The notes: generated from the sequence alone by a model not told the origin. Positions 36,397-47,302 are shown, numbered from the stretch's first letter. The stretch: DNA of 64,000 nt from Paraburkholderia sp. PREW-6R (GCF_039621805.1 NZ_CP155073.1:2790001-2854000); one strand, 5' to 3'. Made by a program: numbers and translations.

Positions 36397-37641
36397 ATGA
36401 ACGACGTCGCCCCGTCGACCATCATCCTGAAGCACGCGGCTCGGGCCCATCCGTTCGATTTCGACGTCACGATTGTCGGCGCCGGGCCGGTCGGGCTGGC
36501 GCTCGCTGGCTGGCTCGCGCGCCGCAGCGCGACGCGAGCGCTCAAAGTGGCCCTCGTCGATGCCCGCGAACCGGAAGACTCGATCGCCGATCCCCGCGCG
36601 ATCGCCGTGTCGCAGGGCAGCCGTATGATCCTGGAGCCGTTGCGCTGGCCCGCGGACGCGACGGCGATTCACCGCATCCACGTATCGCAGCGCGGGCATT
36701 TCGGCCGCACGTTGATCGATCACAGCGAGCATGGGTTGCCGGCGCTCGGCTACGTGGTGCGCTACGGTTCGATCGTGCATGGGCTCGCCGACGCCGTGCA
36801 CGCCACGGACGTGCACTGGTTTCGCTCGACTTCCGCGTTTGCGCCAACCCAGGAAGACGACGGCGTCACGCTGCCGATCGAAACGGCGGGCGTTGCGCGC
36901 CAGTTGCGCACGCGCATTCTGGTGAACGCGGAAGGCGGCCTGTTCGGTGATCAGAAACTCACCCGAAGCGAGGCCGATACGCAGCGCGAAGACAACGGAG
37001 ACACCCGCGACTACGGGCAGACCGCACTGGTCGGCACGGTGAGCGTGTCCGCGCCGCAACCGCACGTTGCGTGGGAGCGTTTCACGTCGCAAGGACCGAT
37101 TGCGCTGCTGCCAATGGGCGGCGTGCGCGGCGGCGACTACGCGCTCGTCTGGTGCTGCGCGCCGGACGAAGCGGCGCGTCGCGCACAACTGCCGGACGAG
37201 GCCTTCCTGCGCGAACTCGGCGCCGCGTTCGGCGACCGCATGGGCCGCTTCACGCAGATTCGCGGACGCGCGTCGTTTCCGCTCGGCCTGAATGCGGTGG
37301 ATACGCTCGTGAAGGGGCATGTCGTTGCGATCGGCAATGCGGCGCAAACGCTGCATCCGGTTGCCGGCCAGGGGTTGAACCTTGGTTTGCGCGACGCGCA
37401 CGCGCTCGCCGACGCCCTCTCCGCGGACGGCCCGACACCACTCGCGCTCGCCACGTTCGCGCAACGCCGCGCGCTGGATCGTCGCATGACGATCGGCGCC
37501 ACCGACACGCTCGCACGCCTTTTCACCGTCGACTTCGCACCGCTTGCCATCATGCGCGGGCTTGCGCTGACCGCGCTCGAATTCGTGCCGCCGGTCAAGA
37601 CCGCGCTCGCCCGCCAGATGATGTTCGGACAGCGACGCTAG
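36397..37641 (+). CDS. ubiH: Ubiquinone biosynthesis FAD-dependent hydroxylase (UbiH/UbiF family)
   Basis: 414 residues. FAD-binding domain: FDVTIVGAGPVGLALAGWLA at the N terminus, DPRAIAVSQGSRMIL, and HPVAGQGLNLGLRDAHALADAL in the second FAD motif. The C-terminal motif FAQRRALDRRMTIGATD is typical of UbiH/VisC proteins. UbiH hydroxylates the octaprenyl-phenol ring in ubiquinone synthesis. It is coupled to pepP. Other UbiH/UbiF/UbiI members have similar sequences, so the exact ring position is inferred from the pepP-ubiH neighbourhood. Confidence 0.88.
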   Translation: MNDVAPSTIILKHAARAHPFDFDVTIVGAGPVGLALAGWLARRSATRALKVALVDAREPEDSIADPRAIAVSQGSRMILEPLRWPADATAIHRIHVSQRGHFGRTLIDHSEHGLPALGYVVRYGSIVHGLADAVHATDVHWFRSTSAFAPTQEDDGVTLPIETAGVARQLRTRILVNAEGGLFGDQKLTRSEADTQREDNGDTRDYGQTALVGTVSVSAPQPHVAWERFTSQGPIALLPMGGVRGGDYALVWCCAPDEAARRAQLPDEAFLRELGAAFGDRMGRFTQIRGRASFPLGLNAVDTLVKGHVVAIGNAAQTLHPVAGQGLNLGLRDAHALADALSADGPTPLALATFAQRRALDRRMTIGATDTLARLFTVDFAPLAIMRGLALTALEFVPPVKTALARQMMFGQRR

Positions 37642-37865
37642 ACCCTTCCCCACCGCCGCGCGGCCTGTTTTTTTGACAACGAGGCACGCGCGGTGAAATA
37701 AGCGCCGATTATATGAATCTGCCCACTTTCATAGAAGATTTAATGAGTTACGACGGTCACATGTCGGGTGTCGGCTAACTGTTAACGCTAAAATAGCGGT
37801 TTTCTCTCGCACTTCGCGAACGTTCCGATTGCACACTTGCCCGATCGGTCGCGCGCGTCAACGTC
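37642..37865 (+). promoter_or_regulatory. dusB-fis promoter region
   Basis: 224 bases with a lower GC content than the neighbours. A TTGACA hexamer occurs at about 37673, followed 17 bases later by AAATAA, and a TAAAAT at about 37790 precedes the dusB start. The stretch probably holds the dusB-fis promoter; which element acts cannot be told. Confidence 0.4.
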
Positions 37866-38927
37866 ATGCCTACTCTCGGCTCCCACAATCTGCGCAATAA
37901 CCTCTTCGTCGCCCCGATGGCCGGCGTGACCGACCGGCCGTTCCGTCAACTATGCAAACGGCTGGGCGCAGGCTATGCGGTGTCGGAAATGGTCGCCTCG
38001 AACGCGCAGCTGTGGAAAAGCGAAAAGACCATGCGGCGTGCCAATCATACGGGCGAAGTCGAGCCGATCGCCGTGCAGATCGCCGGCGCCGATCCGGCCA
38101 TGATGGCCGAAGCGGCCCGCTACAACGTAGCCAACGGCGCGCAGATCATCGACATCAACATGGGCTGTCCGGCCAAGAAAGTCTGCAACGTGGCCGCGGG
38201 TTCCGCGCTGTTGCAGAACGAGCCGCTGGTGCAGCGCATTGTCGAGGCCGTGGTGGGTGCGGTCGGCGTCGGGCCCGACGCCGTGCCGGTCACGCTGAAA
38301 ATCCGCACCGGCTGGAATCGCGAGAACAAGAATGCGCTGAACGTGGCGCGTCTGGCCGAAGCGGCCGGCATTTCCATGTTGACCGTGCACGGCCGCACGC
38401 GTGCCGACCTGTATCACGGCGACGCCGAATACGAAACCATCGCCGCCGTGAAAGCGGCAGTGCGGATTCCGGTGGTCGCCAACGGCGACATTACGTCGCC
38501 CCAGAAGGCTCGCGAGGTGCTCGCCGCGACCGGCGCCGACGCGATCATGATCGGCCGCGCGGCGCAGGGGCGCCCGTGGCTGTTCCGCGAGATCGGGCAT
38601 TTCCTGCAGACGGGCGAACTGCTGCCGCCGCCGCGCATCGACGAAATCCAGCAGGTGATGAACGAGCATCTCGAAGACCACTATGCGTTCTACGGGGAAT
38701 TTACCGGTGTTCGCACTGCGCGCAAGCACATCGGCTGGTACACTCGCGGCCTTTCTGGCGCCAACGTGTTCCGGCATCGCATGAATACGCTGGACACCAC
38801 GCGCGAACAACTCCTCGCCGTCAACGAATTCTTCGACGCGCAGAAGGCGATCTCCGACCGCCTCGTCTACGTCGACGAATCGCCCAACAACAAGGGCGAG
38901 GGCCCAACCGACCTTCTGGCAGCATGA
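37866..38927 (+). CDS. dusB: tRNA-dihydrouridine synthase B
   Basis: 353 residues. Dus-family TIM barrel using FMN: APMAGVTDRPFR at the N terminus, NMGCPAKKVCNVAAGSALL with the catalytic Cys, and MIGRAAQGRPWLFREI near the end of the barrel. Reduces uridine to dihydrouridine in tRNA. The stop overlaps the start of fis by four bases (ATGA at 38924-38927); the dusB-fis pair is conserved in gamma- and beta-proteobacteria. Confidence 0.94.
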   Translation: MPTLGSHNLRNNLFVAPMAGVTDRPFRQLCKRLGAGYAVSEMVASNAQLWKSEKTMRRANHTGEVEPIAVQIAGADPAMMAEAARYNVANGAQIIDINMGCPAKKVCNVAAGSALLQNEPLVQRIVEAVVGAVGVGPDAVPVTLKIRTGWNRENKNALNVARLAEAAGISMLTVHGRTRADLYHGDAEYETIAAVKAAVRIPVVANGDITSPQKAREVLAATGADAIMIGRAAQGRPWLFREIGHFLQTGELLPPPRIDEIQQVMNEHLEDHYAFYGEFTGVRTARKHIGWYTRGLSGANVFRHRMNTLDTTREQLLAVNEFFDAQKAISDRLVYVDESPNNKGEGPTDLLAA

Positions 38928-39157
38928 GCAAGAACAATATCGAACAATCAGTCCGCGACAGCCTGGGGATGTACTTTCAGGACCTCGACGGCTCAAATCC
39001 GCACGACGTCTACGACATGGTCATTTCGTGCGTGGAAAAACCCTTGCTCGAAGTGGTGCTCGAGCAGGCAGGCGGCAATCAGTCGCTCGCCGCCGAGTAT
39101 CTCGGCATCAACCGCAATACGCTGCGCAAGAAACTGCAACAGCACGGGCTTCTGTAG
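38924..39157 (+). CDS. fis: Fis family DNA-binding protein
   Basis: 77 residues. The C-terminal helix-turn-helix NQSLAAEYLGINRNTLRKKLQQHGLL is typical of Fis. Shorter than E. coli Fis (98), as usual for beta-proteobacteria, since the N-terminal beta-hairpin used in Hin inversion is reduced. It overlaps dusB and is probably translated by coupling. It acts as a nucleoid protein and growth-phase regulator. Confidence 0.93.
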   Translation: MSKNNIEQSVRDSLGMYFQDLDGSNPHDVYDMVISCVEKPLLEVVLEQAGGNQSLAAEYLGINRNTLRKKLQQHGLL

Positions 39158-39232
39158 GCTGCCGTCTCTCGCTGTGGTCCGTTGCCGTTTTTCGCGCCCC
39201 GCCACGTTTTCCTTCGGCTTTTCGTCTTCATC

Positions 39233-40798
39233 ATGATCAAGCAAGCGCTCATCTCCGTTTCCGACAAGTCCGGCATTGTCGACTTCGCCAAGTCGCTGTC
39301 GGACCTCGGCGTCAAGATCCTGTCGACCGGCGGCACCGCGAAACTGCTCGCGGACGCGGGTCTTTCCGTCACCGAAGTCGCGGATTACACCGGCTTCCCG
39401 GAAATGCTGGACGGGCGTGTGAAGACGCTGCATCCGAAGGTGCACGGCGGCATCCTCGCGCGTCGCGATCTGCCGGAACATATGGCGGCGCTCGAGAAAC
39501 ACGATATTCCGACCATCGATCTGCTGGTCGTGAACCTGTATCCGTTCGTGCAGACGGTCACCAAAGAAGAATGCTCGCTGGAAGACGCGATCGAGAATAT
39601 CGATATCGGTGGCCCGACCATGCTGCGTTCGGCGGCAAAAAATCACCGTGACGTGACGGTGGTCGTCGATCCGGCGGACTATGCAATCGTGCTCGACGAA
39701 ATGCGCGCGAACGCCAACGCGGTGTCGTACAAGACGAATTTTCGCCTCGCCACCAAAGTGTTCGCGCACACCGCGCAGTACGACGGCGCGATCACGAACT
39801 ATCTGACGAGCCTGACCGACGAGTTGCAGCACGCGTCGCGCAACACGTACCCGGCCACGTTCAACCTGGCATTCGACAAGGTGCAGGACCTGCGCTACGG
39901 CGAGAATCCGCATCAGAGCGCCGCGTTCTATCGCGACCTGGTCGTGCCGGCCGGCGCGTTGGCCAACTACAACCAGTTGCAGGGCAAGGAACTGTCGTAC
40001 AACAACATCGCGGATTCCGACGCGGCATGGGAATGCGTGAAGACGTTCGACGTGCCGGCCTGCTTGATCGTCAAGCACGCGAATCCATGCGGCGTGGCGG
40101 TAGGCGCTAACGCGCACGACGCATATTCGAAGGCGTTCCAGACCGATCCGACCTCGGCGTTCGGCGGCATCATCGCGTTTAACCGCGAAGTGGACGAGAC
40201 GGCAGCGCAAGCCGTGGCGAAACAGTTCGTCGAAGTGCTGATCGCGCCGTCGTTCAGCGCCGAAGCGCGTCAGGTTTTCGCGGCGAAGCAGAACGTGCGT
40301 CTGCTGGAAATTGCTTTGGGCGAAGGCCATAACGCGTTCGATCTGAAACGCGTCGGCGGCGGTCTGCTGGTGCAGTCGCTCGATTCGAAAAACGTGCAGC
40401 CGCACGAATTGCGTGTGGTCACGAAGCGTCATCCCACACCGAAGGAAATGGACGACCTGCTGTTCGCGTGGCGCGTCGCGAAGTTTGTGAAGTCGAACGC
40501 GATCGTGTTCTGCGGCAATGGCATGACGCTTGGCGTCGGCGCGGGCCAGATGAGCCGCGTGGACTCGGCGCGCATTGCGGGCATCAAGGCGCAGAACGCC
40601 GGCTTGACGCTGGCGGGCTCGGCGGTCGCGTCGGACGCGTTCTTCCCGTTCCGCGACGGCCTCGACGTCGTGGTTGCGGCAGGCGCGACCTGCGTGATTC
40701 AACCGGGCGGCTCGATGCGCGACGACGAAGTGGTCGGCGCGGCGGACGAGCACAACATCGCGATGGTCATGACCGGCGTGCGGCACTTCCGGCATTGA
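39233..40798 (+). CDS. purH: Bifunctional AICAR formyltransferase/IMP cyclohydrolase
   Basis: 521 residues, the normal PurH length. N-terminal methylglyoxal-synthase-like IMP cyclohydrolase domain ([22 protein letters not shown]) and C-terminal AICAR transformylase domain ([38 protein letters not shown]). Catalyses the last two steps of IMP synthesis. The start at 39233 is the family N terminus; the upstream open frame to 39182 is not used. A terminator follows within 50 bases. Confidence 0.96.
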   Translation: MIKQALISVSDKSGIVDFAKSLSDLGVKILSTGGTAKLLADAGLSVTEVADYTGFPEMLDGRVKTLHPKVHGGILARRDLPEHMAALEKHDIPTIDLLVVNLYPFVQTVTKEECSLEDAIENIDIGGPTMLRSAAKNHRDVTVVVDPADYAIVLDEMRANANAVSYKTNFRLATKVFAHTAQYDGAITNYLTSLTDELQHASRNTYPATFNLAFDKVQDLRYGENPHQSAAFYRDLVVPAGALANYNQLQGKELSYNNIADSDAAWECVKTFDVPACLIVKHANPCGVAVGANAHDAYSKAFQTDPTSAFGGIIAFNREVDETAAQAVAKQFVEVLIAPSFSAEARQVFAAKQNVRLLEIALGEGHNAFDLKRVGGGLLVQSLDSKNVQPHELRVVTKRHPTPKEMDDLLFAWRVAKFVKSNAIVFCGNGMTLGVGAGQMSRVDSARIAGIKAQNAGLTLAGSAVASDAFFPFRDGLDVVVAAGATCVIQPGGSMRDDEVVGAADEHNIAMVMTGVRHFRH

Positions 40799-40841
40799 AC
40801 GAGATACTCATGGCACGCCGCTCGCGGCGGTAGCCTGAGCC

Positions 40842-40876
40842 AAACGGTCCGGTGGCTTCCCACCGGGCCGTTTTTT
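40842..40876 (+). terminator. Intrinsic terminator of purH
   Basis: A 14-bp stem (40842-40855 with 40860-40873) with one G-U pair, a 4-base loop, and a run of six T. Confidence 0.88.
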
Positions 40877-40918
40877 CTTGCGCGGCCTTTTTGTGTGCGC
40901 GCTCTTTTTGTGCGAGCG

Positions 40919-41158
40919 CTAGTCCTGTGGATCTTTACGCGCATACCCGTCGCTGACCTCCGCGTGCTGGCTGATATACGTGCTGAGTCCCTGTCCTTTG
41001 CGCGCGAGGCGCTTGAGCGTCCTGACGTGCGTTGCGCCAACGCTCGCCTCCGTGTACCAGTACGACACGCCCGACCTGAATCGAACGCGAATGAAATCGT
41101 CGCCAATTTCATAAGCGTCGATGCCCGAGTCGCCACTGACATTGCGATAGCGCTCCAT
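40919..41158 (-). CDS. Small KTSC-like protein
   Basis: 79 residues. IGDDFIRVRFRSGVSYWYTEASVG followed by LKRLARKGQGLSTYISQHA resembles the short KTSC domain (a beta-sheet with F..G..Y.Y and a G..L..YI end). No function is known; the match is by pattern only. It lies alone on the minus strand between purH and ruvC, against the direction of its neighbours. Confidence 0.6.
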   Translation of the reverse strand: MERYRNVSGDSGIDAYEIGDDFIRVRFRSGVSYWYTEASVGATHVRTLKRLARKGQGLSTYISQHAEVSDGYARKDPQD

Positions 41159-41296
41159 CTGCGATTGCCTCCTTCACACGTGTCTGCCTGTCCCGAGCAG
41201 GTTTTATTCCGCCGGCAACGCCACCGTCCGCCCGCTGCGCCGCGCGCGTGTTGTAGTATCGCAGGCACCTGGCTTTAACCGCGTGTGCGGCATTTC

Positions 41297-41839
41297 ATGA
41301 GAATTCTCGGCATCGATCCTGGTCTGCGCGTCACGGGCTTTGGCGTGATCGACCAAAGTGGTCACACGCTCCGCTACGTGACGAGCGGCGTCATCAAGAC
41401 CGCCGACGCGGACCTGCCGTCTCGCCTCGGCACCATCTTCGACGGCATATCGACGCTGATCCGGCAGCACTCGCCCGATCAGTCCGCAATCGAAAAAGTG
41501 TTCGTCAACGTCAATCCGCAATCCACGCTGCTGCTGGGTCAGGCGCGTGGCGCCGCGATTTGCGGACTGGTGGCGGGTGGCGTGCCCGTCGCGGAATATA
41601 CGGCGTTGCAGTTGAAGCAGGCCGTGGTGGGCTACGGCCGCGCGACCAAGGAGCAGATGCAGCAGATGGTGGTGCGCCTGCTCTGCCTTTCCGGCGTACC
41701 CAGCACCGACGCCGCGGATGCACTCGGCATGGCGATCTGTCACGCGCACGGCGGCAGCACGCTCGGCACGCTCGGCGACATCGCGCCAGCGCTGGCAAAG
41801 AAGGGGTTGCGGGTGAAACGTGGGCGGCTGGTGGGGTGA
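41297..41839 (+). CDS. ruvC: Holliday junction resolvase RuvC
   Basis: 180 residues. All four catalytic acids are present: Asp 7 (MRILGIDPG), Glu 66 (AIEKVF), Asp 138 and Asp 141 (TDAADALG). It cleaves Holliday junctions produced by recombination. The start at 41297 gives the standard N terminus. 55 bases separate it from ruvA. Confidence 0.96.
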   Translation: MRILGIDPGLRVTGFGVIDQSGHTLRYVTSGVIKTADADLPSRLGTIFDGISTLIRQHSPDQSAIEKVFVNVNPQSTLLLGQARGAAICGLVAGGVPVAEYTALQLKQAVVGYGRATKEQMQQMVVRLLCLSGVPSTDAADALGMAICHAHGGSTLGTLGDIAPALAKKGLRVKRGRLVG

Positions 41840-41894
41840 CCCGCCGCCGATCCCCTGCGCTACACTCGCCCTTTCCCTCGAAATTGAATTCGCC

Positions 41895-42476
41895 ATGATC
41901 GGTCGCATTGCCGGCGTTCTGCTGGAAAAAAACCCGCCGCATCTGCTCGTCGACTGCAACGGCGTCGGCTACGAAGTCGATGTGCCAATGAGCACGTTCT
42001 ATAACCTCCCCTCCACCGGCGAACGGATTACATTGCTCACGCAGATGATCGTGCGCGAAGACGCGCATCTGCTGTACGGCTTCGCTACCGCTCAGGAGCG
42101 CTCGACCTTCCGCGAATTGCTGAAAATTTCCGGCATCGGCGCGCGCATGGCGCTGGCGGTCCTTTCCGGCATGAGCGTGAGCGAGCTTGCGCAAACTGTC
42201 ACGATGCAGGACGCTGCTCGCCTCACGCGCGTGCCGGGCATCGGCAAGAAGACGGCGGAGCGGCTGCTCCTCGAACTGAAGGGCAAACTCGGCGCCGACC
42301 TGGGCGCAATGGCGGGCGCGGCATCTGCATCCGACCACGCCTCCGACATCCTGAACGCACTGCTCGCATTGGGTTACTCCGAAAAGGAAGCGTTGGCGGC
42401 CATCAAGAACGTGCCGGCGGGCACCGGTGTTTCCGACGGCATCAAACTCGCGTTGAAGGCGTTGTCCAAGGGCTGA
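41895..42476 (+). CDS. ruvA: Holliday junction branch migration protein RuvA
   Basis: 193 residues. OB-fold domain I ([34 protein letters not shown]), then helix-hairpin-helix motifs ([18 protein letters not shown] and [20 protein letters not shown]) and the RuvB-contacting C-terminal domain ([16 protein letters not shown]). It binds the four-way junction as a tetramer. 143 bases separate it from ruvB. Confidence 0.96.
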   Translation: MIGRIAGVLLEKNPPHLLVDCNGVGYEVDVPMSTFYNLPSTGERITLLTQMIVREDAHLLYGFATAQERSTFRELLKISGIGARMALAVLSGMSVSELAQTVTMQDAARLTRVPGIGKKTAERLLLELKGKLGADLGAMAGAASASDHASDILNALLALGYSEKEALAAIKNVPAGTGVSDGIKLALKALSKG

Positions 42477-42619
42477 GGGCTCAGGTTTGCCGGAGGTTTG
42501 CCTGACACCCGCGCACCGGCCGTGCCTGCAATGAATCAAGCTTCGCACACGGCGGCGAGCTACGCACCCTGGCCGTTCGGCCGGGTTTTGCAATGCGCGG
42601 GGCGCGGTACAATGAACGC

Positions 42620-43684
42620 ATGATCGAAACCGACAAACTCGCCGCCGAGCGCATCATCGCGGCCACGCCCGTCTCGCCGAACGAAGAAGCGTTCGAGCGC
42701 GCGTTGCGTCCGCGCCAGCTCGAAGAATATGTCGGCCAGGAAAAGGTGCGCGGCCAACTCGAGATCTTTATTGAAGCGGCCAAACGCCGTTCCGAATCGC
42801 TCGACCACGTGCTGCTGTTCGGGCCGCCCGGTCTGGGCAAGACCACACTCGCGCACATCATCGCGCGGGAAATGGGCGTCAATCTGCGGCAAACGTCGGG
42901 CCCCGTACTCGAACGCGCGGGCGACCTCGCCGCGCTGCTCACCAATCTCGAAGCCAACGACGTGCTGTTCATCGATGAAATCCACCGGCTCTCGCCGGTC
43001 GTCGAGGAAATTCTGTACCCGGCGCTCGAGGATTATCAGATCGACATCATGATCGGCGAGGGGCCGGCCGCGCGCAGCGTGAAGCTGGACCTGCAGCCGT
43101 TCACGCTGGTCGGCGCGACCACCCGAGCAGGCATGCTGACCAATCCGTTGCGCGACCGCTTCGGGATCGTCGCGCGGCTTGAGTTTTATAACGCGGAGGA
43201 GTTGGCGCGCATCGTCACGCGTTCGGCTTCGCTGCTGCACGCGCAGATTCATCCGGACGGCGCGTTCGAGATCGCGAGACGCGCACGCGGCACGCCGCGA
43301 ATCGCCAACCGCCTGCTGCGCCGGGTACGCGATTTTGCCGAAGTGAAAGCCGACGGCAACATCACTGCGCAGGTCGCCGACGCGGCGTTGAGAATGCTCG
43401 ACGTGGACGGTGTCGGCTTCGACCTGATGGACCGCAAGCTGCTCGAAGCCATCCTGCACAAGTTCGACGGCGGCCCGGTCGGCGTCGACAATCTTGCGGC
43501 CGCCATCGGCGAAGAACGCGACACGATCGAAGACGTGCTGGAGCCGTACCTGATTCAGCAAGGCTTCCTGCAACGCACGCCGCGCGGCCGCGTCGCCACG
43601 CTGCTGACGTATCGCCACTTTGGCCTTGCCGCCCCCGAATCAACGAGCGCGTTGCCCGGCCTGTGGGATTCGGCCGCCACCTGA
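42620..43684 (+). CDS. ruvB: Holliday junction branch migration ATPase RuvB
   Basis: 354 residues. AAA+ motor: Walker [10 protein letters not shown] (about 68-76), Walker [11 protein letters not shown] (about 115-124), sensor [18 protein letters not shown] and the winged-helix C-terminal domain ending [20 protein letters not shown]. Forms hexameric rings around the DNA arms next to RuvA. The ATG at 42620 fits the family; the frame opens at 42593. Confidence 0.96.
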   Translation: MIETDKLAAERIIAATPVSPNEEAFERALRPRQLEEYVGQEKVRGQLEIFIEAAKRRSESLDHVLLFGPPGLGKTTLAHIIAREMGVNLRQTSGPVLERAGDLAALLTNLEANDVLFIDEIHRLSPVVEEILYPALEDYQIDIMIGEGPAARSVKLDLQPFTLVGATTRAGMLTNPLRDRFGIVARLEFYNAEELARIVTRSASLLHAQIHPDGAFEIARRARGTPRIANRLLRRVRDFAEVKADGNITAQVADAALRMLDVDGVGFDLMDRKLLEAILHKFDGGPVGVDNLAAAIGEERDTIEDVLEPYLIQQGFLQRTPRGRVATLLTYRHFGLAAPESTSALPGLWDSAAT

Positions 43685-43722
43685 GCCGCCACCCACCCGG
43701 CAGCGAGAGGCCCACCCAAGCC

Positions 43723-44673
43723 ATGTCCGATCAAGCCAGGCGGCCTGACTCATCCGGCTCACCCAGCATTGCACAGCTGCTGACGGGGAGGCTGCGCTCG
43801 AAACTCGCGGCCGGTGTGACACACCTGACAAGCGGCAGCGGTCCCATGCTGGACTATTCGTCCCCGCCTGGCGACCCCGGCCTCTTCGGCCCCGATTCGG
43901 TCTGCTGGAAAGTCCACGCCGATTTCACTTCCATGATGACAGGCGGCATCAGTGCGCTATTACTCCAGGCACTGCATCCGCTGGCGCTCGCCGGTGTGTG
44001 GGACCATTCGACCTTTCGCGTCGACATTCTCGGCCGCCTGCGTCGCACGGCGACCTTCATCGCCGGCACGACTTACGGCAACCGCCACGATGCCCTCGCG
44101 CTAATCGAGCGGGTCAAACGCATTCACCTTGGCGTGACCGGCACGGCCCCCGACGGCCGCCCTTATCGCGCGAGCGATCCCGCGTTGCTGACGTGGGTGC
44201 ACGTGGCCGAAGTGTCGAGTTTCATGACCGCTCATCTGCGCTACGTGAACCCTTTTTTGCCCGTTGCCGCGCAAGACCAGTATTTTGCCGAAACGGCGCG
44301 AATCGCCGAGATGCTCGGCGCGTCCGACATTCCGCGCTCACGCGCCGCGATCGAAGCTTACTTGCTGGCCATGCGCGCCCAACTCGTCGCCAGCGAGCGC
44401 ACGCGCGAGGTCGTGAAGGTGCTGATGAACGCGCCGGCGCCGAGCGTCGCCATGCGACCCGCCGGTATGTTGATGCTGAATGCGGGTGTCGATCTGTTGC
44501 CCGATTGGGCTCAGGCAATGCTGGGTTTCGAGCGGCACGCTGTCATCCGTCGTGCGCTGACGAGGCCCGGTGTGCGGCTGGTGGCGCCGGTCGTTCGCTG
44601 GGCGCTGGTGAATGGCGTGTCCAAGCGCGCGAGACGGCGCGTGGCGAGTGGGTGCGACGTGGACCCGAAGTAG
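43723..44673 (+). CDS. DUF2236 / MpaB-like oxygenase family protein
   Basis: 316 residues. SVCWKVHADFTSMMTGGISALLLQALHPLALAGVWDHS and TWVHVAEVSSFMTAHLRYVN match the DUF2236 family, which includes fungal MpaB and latex-clearing haem oxygenases. The conserved His in LQALHPLA would bind haem. The function here is unknown. It begins 38 bases after ruvB but is not part of the recombination system. I chose the ATG at 43723 over the longer frame from 43663. Confidence 0.8.
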   Translation: MSDQARRPDSSGSPSIAQLLTGRLRSKLAAGVTHLTSGSGPMLDYSSPPGDPGLFGPDSVCWKVHADFTSMMTGGISALLLQALHPLALAGVWDHSTFRVDILGRLRRTATFIAGTTYGNRHDALALIERVKRIHLGVTGTAPDGRPYRASDPALLTWVHVAEVSSFMTAHLRYVNPFLPVAAQDQYFAETARIAEMLGASDIPRSRAAIEAYLLAMRAQLVASERTREVVKVLMNAPAPSVAMRPAGMLMLNAGVDLLPDWAQAMLGFERHAVIRRALTRPGVRLVAPVVRWALVNGVSKRARRRVASGCDVDPK

Positions 44674-44741
44674 ATCGGACTAGGGCCGACGGCCTGCATC
44701 AGGCGCCGTCCGCCCCCTGTGGCGTCAGACCATGCCGCTCG

Positions 44742-45419
44742 TCAACGCCCGGGCTCGGGCGCCTTCCTGAAGCTGTCGTCCCCGCTCGGCGCGTCCAGAT
44801 GCGCGACGTCCGCCCATGACACGATCGTTGCGCGACTCGCGTCGTCCGCATAGTCGACCACGTTCACGCTCGTGTTGAGGAGCGGATAGTCGCGCGGCGC
44901 ATCGAGCGGCAAACCCGCCGCAAAGCGCCGCACGCAATCCAGTACCCCGCCGTGCGCGACGCACGCAATCCGTCCGCCGGGATGCGCGGCGACCAGCGGT
45001 TCGATTGCATGCAGCACGCGATGATAAAGCGCGCGCTGCGACTCGCCCTGCGGCGGCGCGAAACCGGGGTCGCGAGTTTGCCAGTGCGCATATTCATCAG
45101 GGAAGCGCGCGGCGATCTCGTCGCTGTCGTGCCCCTGGAACGCGCCGTATGACCGCTCGCGCAGACCTTCGCGCAACTGCAACGTCAGCCCGAGTGCGTC
45201 GGCGATCGGCTGGGCAGTTTGCCGGGCGCGCAGCAGGTCGCTCGAGTAAATGGCGTCGAGTCGAGCGCCCTGCTTCGCCTCTTCCACCATGCGTCGGGCG
45301 AGACGTTCTGCCTGAGCTAGCCCCGTGGTCGCAAGCGGAATGTCGATATGACCTTGAATGCGCTTGATGCGATTCCAGTCGGTTTCGCCGTGCCGGATCA
45401 ACAGAATCTGCGTAGTCAT
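44742..45419 (-). CDS. Histidine phosphatase family (phosphoglycerate mutase-like)
   Basis: 225 residues. The RHG motif is at the N terminus (MTTQILLIRHGETDWN, His 10), with RLDAIYSSDLLRARQTAQPIA, ERSYGAFQG and a second catalytic His in CVAHGGVLDC. The protein is a cofactor-independent phosphatase or dPGM-like enzyme; the substrate cannot be read. The start at 45419 is clear because the RHG motif must be near the N terminus. It is downstream of dtd on the same strand. Confidence 0.88.
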   Translation of the reverse strand: MTTQILLIRHGETDWNRIKRIQGHIDIPLATTGLAQAERLARRMVEEAKQGARLDAIYSSDLLRARQTAQPIADALGLTLQLREGLRERSYGAFQGHDSDEIAARFPDEYAHWQTRDPGFAPPQGESQRALYHRVLHAIEPLVAAHPGGRIACVAHGGVLDCVRRFAAGLPLDAPRDYPLLNTSVNVVDYADDASRATIVSWADVAHLDAPSGDDSFRKAPEPGR

Positions 45420-45525
45420 GGAGAGAGTGAGCGAGTTGGGGCGGTTGGATCGAGCCGCATAGTCGCAAAAGCGACTGCGGAAAAGGTTCGGCCTGCAGCC
45501 ACGGGCCGCGCAGCGAAGCCCGAAC

Positions 45526-45984
45526 TCAGGCCTTCGTCTGCAACCAGAACGTGACAGGGCCGTCGTTGACGAGCGACACCTGCATATCCGCGCCGAATTC
45601 GCCGGTTTCGACGATTGGATGTTTCGCGCGCGCCGCCGCGACGAAATAGTCGAACAGACGCTTGCCTTCGTCAGGCGGCGCGGCCGGTGTAAAGCTCGGA
45701 CGCAGACCGCTGTTGGTGTCCGCCGCGAGCGTGAATTGCGACACCAGCAGCAGGCCGCCCGCACGACCCGCGCCGTCGAGATTCTGCACGGACAGGTTCA
45801 TCTTGCCTGCGGGGTCGCTGAACACGCGATAGCCGAGCATTTTGGCGAGCAGTTTGTCGGCGGCCGCTTCGGTGTCGCCGCGCTCGGCGCACACGAGCGC
45901 GAGCAGACCAGCTTCTATCGCGCCGGTGACGCGCTCGGCCACGCGCACTTCGGCGCGCCGCACGCGCTGGATCAGCGCGATCAT
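45526..45984 (-). CDS. dtd: D-aminoacyl-tRNA deacylase
   Basis: 152 residues. It hydrolyses D-amino acids from mischarged tRNA. The two family motifs are intact: [12 protein letters not shown] and the C-terminal [12 protein letters not shown]. The start ([15 protein letters not shown]) is standard. It follows tyrS by 67 bases on the same strand; since D-tyrosine is a main substrate this pairing makes sense and is common in Burkholderiaceae. Confidence 0.95.
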   Translation of the reverse strand: MIALIQRVRRAEVRVAERVTGAIEAGLLALVCAERGDTEAAADKLLAKMLGYRVFSDPAGKMNLSVQNLDGAGRAGGLLLVSQFTLAADTNSGLRPSFTPAAPPDEGKRLFDYFVAAARAKHPIVETGEFGADMQVSLVNDGPVTFWLQTKA

Positions 45985-46051
45985 CGGTCTGCCTCCAAAC
46001 GAGGCGCGCGAACCGGCGCGTCGCCGGCAGCCGTACGGTGGCCGCCGCTCA

Positions 46052-47302
46052 TCAGGCCGTCAGCGTGACGCGTGCAAAGCGGCGCTTGCCGACCTGCACG
46101 ACGTACTCGCCCGCCTCGACTTTGAGACCCTTGTCGGACACCGTCGCGCCGTCGATCTTCACGCCGCCCTGTTCGATATTGCGCAGCGCTTCGCTCGTCG
46201 ACGGCACGAGGTTCGCCTGCTTGAGCAACTGGCCTATCGCGAGCGGTGCGCCCGCAAGCGATACCGTCGCAATATCATCCGGCACGCCGCCCTTTGCGCG
46301 ATGGTTGAAATCTTCGAGCGCGCGCTCGGCGTCGGCCTGCGAATGAAAACGCGCGACGATTTCCTGCCCGAGCATGACCTTAAAATCGCGCGGATTGCGG
46401 CCCGCTTCGATTTCCTTTTTAAAGCCCGCGATCTCGTCCATGGGACGGAATGACAGCAGTTCGAAGTAACGCCACATCAACGTGTCCGAAATGCTCATCA
46501 GCTTACCGAACATATCCGTCGGCTTTTCGCTGATGCCGATGTAGTTGTTCTTCGACTTCGACATTTTCTCGACACCGTCGAGGCCTTCGAGCAGCGGCAT
46601 GGTCAGGATGCACTGCTGTTCCTGGCCGTACTGCTTCTGCAGTTCGCGGCCTACCAGCAGGTTGAATTTCTGATCCGTGCCACCGAGTTCGAGGTCAGCG
46701 TTCAGTGCGACCGAGTCGTAACCCTGCATCAAGGGGTACAGGAATTCGTGGATCGAGATCGGCACGCCGCTCTGGAAGCGCCTCGTGAAATCTTCGCGCT
46801 CCAGAATCCGCGCCACGGTATAGCGCGACGCGAGTTTGATCATGCCGTCGGCGCCGAGCGGCATCGACCATTCGCTGTTGTAGCGGATTTCGGTCTTGTC
46901 GCGATCGAGCACGAGCGCGGCCTGGTCAAAATACGTTTTCGCATTCGACTCGATCTGCTCGCGTGTGAGCGGCGGCCGCGTGGCGTTACGGCCCGAAGGG
47001 TCGCCGATCAACGACGTGAAATCGCCAATCAGAAAAATCACGGTATGACCGAGATCCTGCAACTGACGCATCTTGTTCAGCACGACGGTGTGGCCGATGT
47101 GAATGTCGGGCGCGGTCGGATCGAGCCCGAGCTTGATGCGCAGCGGTTTGCCTGTTGCCTGGCTCTTCGCGAGCTTTTGCGCGAATTCGTCTTCGATCAG
47201 CAGTTCGTCGACGCCGCGTTTCGTGACGGCGAGCGCGTGACGAACTTCGTCGGTGACCGGAAAGGCGGACGCGGGATTGGGCTTGTTGGACTCGGTGCTC
47301 AT
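46052..47302 (-). CDS. tyrS: Tyrosyl-tRNA synthetase
   Basis: 416 residues. Class I motifs HIGHTVV (in [21 protein letters not shown]) and EKMSKSKNN (KMSKS) are present; the C terminus carries an S4 RNA-binding domain ([28 protein letters not shown]). This is the TyrZ-like second type, recognised by HIGH with this DPTAPD lead. The ATG at 47302 fits; the frame opens at 47341. It begins the tyrS-dtd-phosphatase unit and is divergent from anmK. Confidence 0.95.
   Translation of the reverse strand: MSTESNKPNPASAFPVTDEVRHALAVTKRGVDELLIEDEFAQKLAKSQATGKPLRIKLGLDPTAPDIHIGHTVVLNKMRQLQDLGHTVIFLIGDFTSLIGDPSGRNATRPPLTREQIESNAKTYFDQAALVLDRDKTEIRYNSEWSMPLGADGMIKLASRYTVARILEREDFTRRFQSGVPISIHEFLYPLMQGYDSVALNADLELGGTDQKFNLLVGRELQKQYGQEQQCILTMPLLEGLDGVEKMSKSKNNYIGISEKPTDMFGKLMSISDTLMWRYFELLSFRPMDEIAGFKKEIEAGRNPRDFKVMLGQEIVARFHSQADAERALEDFNHRAKGGVPDDIATVSLAGAPLAIGQLLKQANLVPSTSEALRNIEQGGVKIDGATVSDKGLKVEAGEYVVQVGKRRFARVTLTA

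Noticed and set aside
36244..37653. 469-codon minus-strand frame
   Set aside because: Antisense to pepP end and ubiH, both strongly supported.
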